Shown here in pieces: positions 1 to 4,655 of a stretch of DNA of 7,322 bases. Made by a program: the position numbers and the translations under genes. The notes beneath the pieces were generated by a model that ran no database searches, had not been told where the DNA came from, and saw only the letters and a program-made list of their open reading frames with translations. This stretch comes from Desulfobacterales bacterium S5133MH16. GTDB lineage: Bacteria > Desulfobacterota > Desulfobacteria > Desulfobacterales > UBA11574. The stretch lies in contig MAXL01000524.1 in NCBI GenBank assembly GCA_001751005.1, positions 1 to 7,322 of the forward strand, given 5' to 3'. Each line of letters begins with the position of its first letter. The stretch's first letter is position 1.

Positions 1-235
1 CTCGATAACCGATTTTCTTTGCCAGAATATCTGCGATCTCAACAGCTCCGACACCAATTATACGGGAAAAACAAATGGTGGGGAATAATTTTGACGGCTG
101 AATGTCCTCGGTTTCCGTTTTTTGATGTTCTTTATCCCACTTTCGGACATAGCGATCCGCCAATTCAGCTGCACTTGCCTTTTTATGCGTATAAAACCCT
201 GGAAAGTATTCAATATTATTCATATAGTTGCCCAT
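1..235 (-). CDS. Cytidylate kinase-like family protein, 5' part only (runs off left edge)
   Basis: The minus strand is open for 78 codons from an ATG at 235-233 and continues past base 1, so the C-terminal part is missing. An AGGAGG ribosome site (247-242) lies 6 bases before the ATG and fixes the start. Residues 1-50 are a hydrophilic leader with no recognised motif. Residues 51-78 read FPTICFSRIIGVGAV followed by EIADILAKKIGYR. This resembles the opening strand, glycine loop and first helix of cytidylate-kinase-like proteins (pattern ISR..G.GG.EIA..LA..LGY). Classical cytidylate kinases phosphorylate CMP with ATP, but members of this looser family rarely have a demonstrated substrate. The glycine loop here is G-V-G-A, less glycine-rich than usual. 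The gene lies 112 bases downstream of the CNBD gene on the same strand, so co-transcription is possible. The family call rests on a short segment. Confidence 0.72.
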   Translation of the reverse strand, partial: MGNYMNNIEYFPGFYTHKKASAAELADRYVRKWDKEHQKTETEDIQPSKLFPTICFSRIIGVGAVEIADILAKKIGYR

Positions 236-318
236 GACAATCCTCCTTGGTTCTTATAATTTGAGTCGGTCATTTGTTAATTCCTTACTCTTATATTTTG
301 TTTGATTTTTTCCGAGAC

Positions 319-332
319 ACAGGCCGGCCTGT
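319..332. repeat. Perfect 14-bp GC-rich palindrome between the two minus-strand genes
   Basis: ACAGGCCGGCCTGT is its own reverse complement. It lies 15 bases beyond the stop codon of the CNBD gene and about 84 bases before the kinase-like start. As RNA it could form a 5-bp stem with a CCGG loop. In the minus-strand direction it is followed by an A-run rather than a T-run, so it does not fit a normal intrinsic terminator. It could be an mRNA-stabilising hairpin or a protein site. Its role is unknown. Confidence 0.5.
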
Positions 333-347
333 CCGGATTATGAAATA

Positions 348-827
348 CTACAGGGTTTCTATAGCTTCATAAGAACTGTATATTCGATCGCGAAGCAATA
401 AAATAAGCTTCTCCAATATTTTTATTCGCATGGTTGAGTCCTTAATTATGGTTTCTCTAAGATCCGAACAACGCATCGAAATGACCTTGGTCGGTTTTTC
501 GCATACCGCAGAGCACATCTGGACATGTTGCTCTCCCACAAGTGCACACCAGCCGCCCATAAGCCTTCTGTTTTTTTGCTCTTTCAAGGCAAAAACCGTA
601 ATGTTCGCCGCGCGAACACCCCCTAAATCGACCCTTCTTTCAAGAGTGACACGTCCTTCGGATAAAATGTATAATTTCGTTCCGATGCTGCCTTGCTCAT
701 ATATTTTTTCTCCTGACTCAAATTTTTCGATACGACCCGATTTAGCAATGGATTCCAGTTCGTTATCAGAGAGTTCACGAAAGAGTTCACACATTCTGAG
801 AATTTCAGTAATTTTTTCAATGCCCAT
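348..827 (-). CDS. Stand-alone cyclic nucleotide-binding domain (CNBD) protein, non-canonical ligand pocket
   Basis: This is a 159-residue protein starting at ATG 827-825, with an AAGGAG ribosome site (841-836) 8 bases upstream. Residues 10-55 show the CNBD opening: an LF.ELSDNELE helix, then the strand-turn F..GE.IYEQG. Residues 50-63 hold the KLYILSEGRV strand. The phosphate-binding cassette lies near residues 91-109 and reads GGWCALVGEQ then HVQMCSAVC. In cAMP-binding relatives this is FGE.AL....R.A, with a ribose-binding Glu and a phosphate-binding Arg. Here those positions are Trp and Gln, so ordinary cAMP binding is doubtful. The tail after residue 125 is helical (RIKILEKLILLLRDRI) and there is no helix-turn-helix, so this is a sensor or adaptor rather than a Crp/Fnr transcription factor. 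It is soluble, with no signal peptide. It is transcribed divergently from the universal stress gene; a candidate sigma-54 promoter is at 905-891. Confidence 0.85.
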   Translation of the reverse strand: MGIEKITEILRMCELFRELSDNELESIAKSGRIEKFESGEKIYEQGSIGTKLYILSEGRVTLERRVDLGGVRAANITVFALKEQKNRRLMGGWCALVGEQHVQMCSAVCEKPTKVISMRCSDLRETIIKDSTMRIKILEKLILLLRDRIYSSYEAIETL

Positions 828-890
828 TTTAAGATCTCCTTATTCAATATTTTTTGAACCGTGCTGCAATAAAATCAAGTTATTAAAGAA

Positions 891-905
891 GCAAAAATTG
901 TACCA
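891..905 (-). promoter_or_regulatory. Candidate sigma-54 promoter for the CNBD gene
   Basis: On the minus strand the bases read TGGTAC-AATTT-TTGC, against the sigma-54 consensus TGGCAC-N5-TTGC: one mismatch, with exact GG-N10-GC spacing. The predicted start site is near 879, giving a leader of about 52 bases before the CNBD start codon. A sigma-70 reading overlaps it (TACAAT at 902-897 with a poor TTTAAT at 925-920, 17-base spacer), so the sigma-54 call is not exclusive. Confidence 0.5.
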
Positions 906-927
906 TGTAGGAATGGACGATTAAAAC

Positions 928-945
928 TTGTTAACTATTTGACTT
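928..945 (+). promoter_or_regulatory. Rex-like operator (degenerate)
   Basis: TTGTTAA-CTAT-TTGACTT matches the redox-repressor Rex consensus TTGTTAA-N4-TTAACAA at 11 of 14 fixed positions; the left half is perfect and the right half weak. It lies about 23 bases upstream of the leftward sigma-54 motif. Rex senses NADH/NAD+ and would fit an energy-state module, but a single degenerate site in AT-rich DNA can arise by chance. Confidence 0.25.
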
Positions 946-1010
946 GATAGCGTATTATTAATTCCAGAGATGCTTCATGAAAAATATGGGAAATAGACAT
1001 GTCAGTATTT

Positions 1011-1025
1011 TTTACAGAGTGTAAA
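1011..1025. promoter_or_regulatory. Inverted repeat 1, TTTACA-GAG-TGTAAA (candidate activator site)
   Basis: Perfect 6-base arms flank a 3-base spacer, centred at 1018. It shares both arms and spacer length with the repeat at 1076-1090, 65 bases away. It is centred about 139 bases upstream of the predicted leftward start site and about 205 upstream of the rightward one, within the usual range for sigma-54 enhancer sites. Confidence 0.55.
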
Positions 1026-1075
1026 GGACCTTAGGGCGGGTTATTGTAATATGGAATAAAAAACCCATTTTTTCT

Positions 1076-1090
1076 TTTACAATTTGTAAA
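1076..1090. promoter_or_regulatory. Inverted repeat 2, TTTACA-ATT-TGTAAA (candidate activator site)
   Basis: The core arms match those of the repeat at 1011-1025. Symmetry here extends to 8-base arms, TTTTACAA-T-TTGTAAAA (1075-1091), making a perfect 17-base odd palindrome. It is centred at 1083, about -140 from the rightward and -204 from the leftward predicted start site. The regulator is unidentified; the sequence does not match Rex, CRP, FNR or Fur boxes. Confidence 0.6.
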
Positions 1091-1156
1091 AATATCTGAC
1101 AGGCAGGGGTACCATTTTTTTAAAAACCCTTCATGCATACAATTTAATTTCTAATA

Positions 1157-1171
1157 TTTACTGCTTGTTAG
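1157..1171. promoter_or_regulatory. Inverted repeat 3, degenerate TTTACT-GCT-TGTTAG
   Basis: It matches the TTTACA-N3-TGTAAA pattern at 9 of 12 arm positions, centred at 1164, about 59 bases upstream of the predicted rightward start site. It overlaps another small inverted repeat, TTAGA-ACA-TCTAA (1168-1180). It could be a weak third site for the same regulator, or chance in AT-rich DNA. Confidence 0.3.
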
Positions 1172-1196
1172 AACATCTAAAGCATTTTTACATTTC

Positions 1197-1211
1197 TGGC
1201 ACAACTGTTGC
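1197..1211 (+). promoter_or_regulatory. Sigma-54 (-24/-12) promoter for the universal stress protein gene
   Basis: TGGCAC-AACTG-TTGC is an exact match to the sigma-54 consensus TGGCAC-N5-TTGC, followed by the favoured T. GG (1198-1199) and GC (1210-1211) are separated by exactly 10 bases. The predicted start site is near 1223, giving a leader of about 170 bases. Sigma-54 promoters need an ATP-driven activator bound upstream; inverted repeats at suitable distances lie at 1011-1171. Confidence 0.72.
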
Positions 1212-1257
1212 TTTAGTATTATCCAAATTGAGCAATTTTTAAAAAAGCTTCAAATTA

Positions 1258-1375
1258 ACCCCTACACACGCCGCATTCCTCCTTGAAGGACGGGGGGGAT
1301 GAGCATTTGCCATTGCGAACTCGCCCGCCAAGCAAGGCGAGGCAGCCTGGGGCACAAGCGGGCAGGGTGTGGGTG
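1258..1375. repeat. GC-rich palindromic element in the stress-gene leader (possible dispersed repeat or MITE-like)
   Basis: Base composition changes abruptly from AT-rich to GC-rich near 1258 and back near 1375. The ends are loosely inverted: it begins CCCCTACACACGCC, and the reverse complement of its end reads CCCACACCCTGCCC. Inside are TCCTT-G-AAGGA (1280-1290), a run of seven G (1292-1298), a hairpin with CTCGCC (1320-1325) pairing GGCGAG (1336-1341), and an alternative pairing of GCCCGC (1323-1328) with GCGGGC (1358-1363). It contains GCCATTGCGA (from 1310), a word I associate with short dispersed palindromic repeats in several bacterial genomes. It would be transcribed as most of the stress-gene leader and ends just before its ribosome site, so it could also affect translation. 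Confidence 0.45.
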
Positions 1376-1393
1376 AAAAAGGGAGGTTGAGTG

Positions 1394-2329
1394 ATGAAAA
1401 ATCAGAATCAAAAGAAAATATTGTTGGCGGTTGACGGATCCGAGGATGCCTTATGCGCGGTGCGGTATGTAAGCAAACTGGCCCCGTTTCATAAAAAGAA
1501 GATAGTTCTATTTAATGTTTTCAGCAGCATACCAGAGTCTTATCGGGATCTTGCCAAAGATCCCCTGTTTGCTCAATCTGCCAGGGAAGTCGAAGCCTGG
1601 GAGATGCAAAAAAGAAAAGTGATTCAGGAATACATGGATAAGGCGCAACAGATCCTTCTGCGGTCAGGCCTTCCACAGGATGCAGTTACCATAAACATCC
1701 ATAATAGAAAAAAAGGAATTGCACGAGACATCATACAGGAAGCCAAAGAGGGTTACAGTTGCGTGGTTGTCGGGCGAAAAGGCATGAGCACCTATAAAGA
1801 GATTGTTGTGGGGAGCGTGGCCACAAAAATCATTGAGAAACTGTCTTTTCTTCCTGTTTTGATGATCGGCAGAATTCCCCTTGATGAAAACATTCTTGTA
1901 TCATTCGATAGCTCGGAGAATGCCATGCGCGCTGTAGAGTATGTGGCAACAACACTGGGTGGTTTCGATTTCAACATAACCTTGCTCCATGTCATTCGAG
2001 GGGTCAGGTATTTTCAGGCAGAAATCCCGGATCTTTTTATACCCAAAGTTGACATTGAAGCTGCTGGAAAAGAGATAAGTTCCACATTTGAGAAAGCAAA
2101 ACGTTGTTTGACAGACACAGGATTCAAATCAAACCAGATAACCACCAAAATCATTTCAGACGTCCATAGTCGCGCACAAGCTATTGTCCAAGAAGCCAGA
2201 GATGGAGATTACGGAACAATTGTTTTAGGCAGAAGAGGGTTGTCCAAGGTGGAGGAGTTTTTTATGGGAAGAGTAAGTAAGAAGGTAATTCAGACGATTA
2301 GAAATAGAGCGGTATGGGTGGTGACTTAG
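1394..2329 (+). CDS. Universal stress protein with two UspA domains
   Basis: This is a 311-residue cytoplasmic protein. ATG 1394 is preferred because GGGAGG (1381-1386) lies 7 bases before it; an adjacent in-frame GTG at 1391 would leave only 4. Domain 1 (about residues 6-158) opens with KKILLAVDGSE, nucleotide-binding Asp near residue 14, and ends with the ATP-binding signature G-x2-G-x9-G-S (GRKG at 127-130, GS at 140-141). Domain 2 (about 164-311) opens with NILVSFDSSE, Asp near 172, and has GRRG at 279-282 and then G at 292 followed by Arg, where the signature expects Ser or Thr. Nucleotide binding therefore looks complete in domain 1 and altered in domain 2. UspA proteins of this type bind ATP and help cells survive starvation or stress; exact roles vary. 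The gene follows a strong sigma-54 promoter match and precedes the acyl-CoA synthetase/GNAT remnant by about 20 bases. Confidence 0.93.
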   Translation: MKNQNQKKILLAVDGSEDALCAVRYVSKLAPFHKKKIVLFNVFSSIPESYRDLAKDPLFAQSAREVEAWEMQKRKVIQEYMDKAQQILLRSGLPQDAVTINIHNRKKGIARDIIQEAKEGYSCVVVGRKGMSTYKEIVVGSVATKIIEKLSFLPVLMIGRIPLDENILVSFDSSENAMRAVEYVATTLGGFDFNITLLHVIRGVRYFQAEIPDLFIPKVDIEAAGKEISSTFEKAKRCLTDTGFKSNQITTKIISDVHSRAQAIVQEARDGDYGTIVLGRRGLSKVEEFFMGRVSKKVIQTIRNRAVWVVT

Positions 2330-2348
2330 GTAAAAGGTTTTTATATTA

Positions 2349-2484
2349 GGGCTTTTGATTATACTCACCCCTCAAGCCATGACCCGCCCGACTTATGTGG
2401 CTGAAACCCTCGCGGGTCACTTGAGAGGCAAGCCTTATCCTGTATTTACTTCATGGATGGGTGGGCGAGATGTGGCAAAAGGGA
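2349..2484 (+). pseudogene. Fragment of ADP-forming acyl-CoA synthetase (ligase domain)
   Basis: From 2349 the frame reads GLLIILTPQAMT, then VAETLAGHLRGKPYPVF, then TSWMGGRDVAKGR. This resembles the conserved ligase segment of ADP-forming acetyl-CoA synthetases (pattern LVILTPQAMT...KP...SWMGG..VA.GR). There is no plausible start codon or ribosome site of its own; the in-frame TTG at 2355 is already inside the conserved segment. The N-terminal CoA-binding region is absent, since the stress-gene stop lies only 19 bases upstream. Family resemblance stops at VAKGR, and near 2484 the similarity jumps to another frame and to the far end of the ATP-grasp domain. The same frame stays open to 2591 but its sequence is then out of register. 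This is the upstream piece of a broken gene whose downstream piece is at 2491-3327. Confidence 0.75.
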
Positions 2485-2490
2485 GGGATT

Positions 2491-3327
2491 ATGGCCGAAG
2501 TTCTCAAAGATCAAGCCATCGCTTTACCGTCGTTAAACCGCCTATTGGCCAGAAGTCTTATGGAAAAAACCAGGGTTTACCGTCTGCTTAAGGGCTATCG
2601 AAACCATCCACCTGCCAATTTGACATTGCTTGAAGAAATTTTGATTCGTTTGTCCCGGCTCGTAACCGATTTTCCGGAAATCGAGGAACTGGACATCAAC
2701 CCGCTTATGGTCATAAAAGACGATTTTTGTGCAGTTGATGCCCGTGTTCTTCTGAAGTCAACTCCGGTTTCGCCCCCCCTTCATCTGGTTATCAGTCCTT
2801 ATCCCAGCCAGTATGAAGTCCGAATCCAACATAAAGAGGTGGGTGAATTATTCATCCGTCCCATAAGACCTGAGGATGTCCCGCTTTTGGTGAAGCTTTT
2901 TGAATCACTTTCGCCCCAGAGTATTCTTTTTCGATTTTTCAGTCCCTTAAAGGTGATCCCGCATCGTATGCTCGCGCGCTTTACTCAAATCGACTATGAC
3001 AGGGAAATTGCGCTGGTGGCGATTTGCGGTCCGGAACTCAATGAAAAAATGTTGGGCGTTGCCCGCATTATCACCGATGTTTACAACCGAAAACACGCAG
3101 AATTTTCCGTTATTGTCGGAGATCCCTGGCAGGGCAAAGGTATTGGTGCGGAACTGCTCAAGCGCTGTCTGTCAATTTCCAAAGACCATGGGATTGAAAA
3201 AGTGACGGGCATTGTTTTGCCTGAAAACACACAAATGTTAGCATTGGGGAAAAAGTTGGGTTTTAGCGCCAAAAAGGTTACGGGAAAAAGTGAGTATAAA
3301 TTGAGCATAGATCTTACCAAATTATAA
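2491..3327 (+). CDS. GNAT-family (Pat-like) acetyltransferase with ATP-grasp tail, remnant of acyl-CoA synthetase fusion
   Basis: From ATG 2491 this gives 278 residues; GTG 2461 or ATG 2470 in the same frame would add 10 or 7. ATG 2491 has GGGAGG (2481-2486) 4 bases upstream, slightly close. Residues 1-90 resemble the end of an ATP-grasp acyl-CoA synthetase domain (LPSLNRLLARSLMEKTRV, then FPEIEELDINPL at about 61-72). Residues 115-278 form a GNAT domain: IRPIRPEDVPLLVKLFESL, the acetyl-CoA pyrophosphate loop Q-G-K-G-I-G at 214-219, and the closing LGKKLGF segment. Whole fusions of this family run to roughly 900 residues, so the CoA-binding, ligase and most of the ATP-grasp parts are missing and synthetase activity cannot remain. 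The acetyltransferase half looks undamaged and may act alone, by analogy with Pat enzymes that acetylate protein lysines. It could equally be a decaying pseudogene. The position close behind the stress gene suggests co-transcription. Confidence 0.75.
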   Translation: MAEVLKDQAIALPSLNRLLARSLMEKTRVYRLLKGYRNHPPANLTLLEEILIRLSRLVTDFPEIEELDINPLMVIKDDFCAVDARVLLKSTPVSPPLHLVISPYPSQYEVRIQHKEVGELFIRPIRPEDVPLLVKLFESLSPQSILFRFFSPLKVIPHRMLARFTQIDYDREIALVAICGPELNEKMLGVARIITDVYNRKHAEFSVIVGDPWQGKGIGAELLKRCLSISKDHGIEKVTGIVLPENTQMLALGKKLGFSAKKVTGKSEYKLSIDLTKL

Positions 3328-3540
3328 AAAGGGAATATTTAAACCATAATTCACTCGGCTCCTGCCTCTGTTTTTAGCCTAATAGCTCTCAACCCCTCAA
3401 TCTTTACTAAGAAATTTTCTGGCCTTTTTAAGTATTTAACTATATAATCAATTTTAATATACAATCGTTTTGTGGCAATAATAAATTGATGGTCTCATAA
3501 AAATTACGGTTCCATAACTGACTTTTGGAGCGTTTACAAA

Positions 3541-4563
3541 ATGAAACTCGGAATTATAGGTCTCCCCGGATCGGGGAAATCGACGACATTTGAAGCATTG
3601 ACGCAAAGCATTCTTCCTGAAGGCCATAAGGGAGAAAATCGTATTGGTACGATACAGGTTCCTGACAAACGCTTGGCAGTGTTACGTGAGATGTATAACC
3701 CCAAAAGGACCATTTATGCCCAGGTGGAATATTTCCTTCCGGGAATGCTGGGTCAAAAAAGAGATCAGAAAATTTGGAATCAGGTAAGGGACTGTGATGC
3801 TCTGATTCATGTGGTCCGCAATTTCGGTGTATATGGTTTTGAAAAACCGAGACCCTATCATGATTTTCAAGCCATGGATCAGGAATTGATATTTGCTGAT
3901 CTTGTTGTGGTTGAAAAAAAACTGGAAAATATCGAACTGGACAGAAGACGGGACAAAAAGACAACTCCTCAGGAAGTTTCTCTTTTAAACCAATGCCTTA
4001 AAAATCTTGAAAACGAGACGCCTTTAAGAAAATGCCCGGATCTTGCATCTGCCCATCAGTTAAGGGGCTATGCTTTCTTATCAGCAAAACCCATGCTGGT
4101 TATGTTTAACAACGAAGATGAGGATGACGCGATTCCTGAAGCAAAAGATTTGATGTCCACTGAAAATTGCACGGTGATAAGGGGTAAACTCGAACAGGAA
4201 CTTGCCCAGATGTCTGTTGAAGAAGCAGAGGAATTTTTGTCTGAGTTCCATATTACCGCATCTGCCATGGACAGGGTCATCAAACAATCCTATGAACTGC
4301 TTGGTCTTGTCTCTTTTTTTACCGTGGTTAACGATGAAGTAAAAGCCTGGACCGTAAAAAAACAGACCCAAGCCGTTGACGCGGCAGGGGTAATCCATAC
4401 AGATATGCAAAAAGGGTTCATACGTGCAGAGGTGGTTTCCTATGAAGACCTCATGAGCGCAGGCACCTATCCTGAAGCCAGAAAGAAGGGAAGTGTAAGA
4501 CTTGAGGGAAAAACGTACGAGGTTCAGGACGGAGATATTATAACCTTTCGTTTTAACGTATGA
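3541..4563 (+). CDS. Divergent YchF-like P-loop NTPase (DUF933/TGS C-terminus)
   Basis: This is a 340-residue protein, slightly shorter than typical YchF (about 363). The P-loop GLPGSGKST lies at residues 7-15. The YchF-like stretch DCDALIHVVRNFG (about 84-96) is present. The C-terminal TGS-like domain (about 256-340) is well kept: VKAWTVKK, AAGVIHTDMQKGFIRAEVVS and the ending DGDIITFRFNV. Two nucleotide-site motifs are unusual. Where YchF has DIAG for Mg2+ and hydrolysis, this protein has FLPG at 65-68 with no aspartate. The base-specificity motif is NNED at 200-203. YchF binds the ribosome and prefers ATP; this copy may be a specialised paralogue, so no symbol is assigned. GGAG (3527-3530) lies 10 bases before the ATG. 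The 213-base upstream gap has a perfect TATAAT (3443-3448) but no good -35 box. A likely terminator follows. Confidence 0.85.
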   Translation: MKLGIIGLPGSGKSTTFEALTQSILPEGHKGENRIGTIQVPDKRLAVLREMYNPKRTIYAQVEYFLPGMLGQKRDQKIWNQVRDCDALIHVVRNFGVYGFEKPRPYHDFQAMDQELIFADLVVVEKKLENIELDRRRDKKTTPQEVSLLNQCLKNLENETPLRKCPDLASAHQLRGYAFLSAKPMLVMFNNEDEDDAIPEAKDLMSTENCTVIRGKLEQELAQMSVEEAEEFLSEFHITASAMDRVIKQSYELLGLVSFFTVVNDEVKAWTVKKQTQAVDAAGVIHTDMQKGFIRAEVVSYEDLMSAGTYPEARKKGSVRLEGKTYEVQDGDIITFRFNV

Positions 4564-4574
4564 TCTTCCTCTAT

Positions 4575-4595
4575 AATGAGTCGGCTCGTTTTTTT
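4575..4595 (+). terminator. Intrinsic terminator after the YchF-like gene
   Basis: AATGAG (4575-4580) pairs with CTCGTT (4585-4590) around a TCGG tetraloop, with one T-G wobble. Seven T (4589-4595) complete the signal, the first two shared with the stem. It begins 12 bases after the stop codon. The stem is short, so termination may be partial. Confidence 0.5.
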
Positions 4596-4655
4596 CAATT
4601 CAACAGCTCCATAAAAAATTAGCGACTATGACTGCTGACTTAACTCACTACGAAA

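Larger units (their letters stand above)
828..1393. other. Gene-free divergent regulatory region
   Basis: This stretch of about 566 bases separates the CNBD gene (leftward) from the universal stress gene (rightward). I see no credible coding frame in it. It is strongly AT-rich up to about 1257 and GC-rich from about 1258 to 1375. It contains, in order, a candidate leftward sigma-54 promoter (891-905), a Rex-like site (928-945), three TTTACA-N3-TGTAAA-type inverted repeats (1011-1025, 1076-1090, 1157-1171), a rightward sigma-54 promoter (1197-1211) and a GC-rich palindromic element (about 1258-1375). These are described separately. Confidence 0.8.

Noticed and set aside
19..237. Plus-strand open frame of 72 codons at the left edge
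   Set aside because: It is opposite the cytidylate kinase-like start, which has a strong ribosome site and recognisable motif; the plus frame has neither.
430..924. Plus-strand open frame of 164 codons opposite the CNBD gene
   Set aside because: It lies antisense to a well-supported CNBD with its own ribosome site; its translation shows no domain and it has no ribosome site of its own.
1051..1073. ATGG...CCAT hairpin followed by a T-run, terminator-like
   Set aside because: The stem is only 4 bp with a 10-base A-rich loop and no gene ends just upstream; likely chance in AT-rich DNA.
2355..2591. Open frame of 78 codons as an independent small gene
   Set aside because: It begins inside a conserved synthetase segment, has no ribosome site, and after about 2486 only shadows the GNAT gene's frame.
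3416..3448. Sigma-70 promoter before the YchF-like gene based on TATAAT at 3443-3448
   Set aside because: The -10 box is perfect but no acceptable -35 box occurs at 16-18 bases, so it is mentioned only within the gene entry.
3533..3547. TTTACA-AAA-TGAAAC at the YchF-like start codon, resembling the intergenic operator
   Set aside because: Only 10 of 12 arm positions match and the right half is made by the start codon and second codon; no second copy is nearby.
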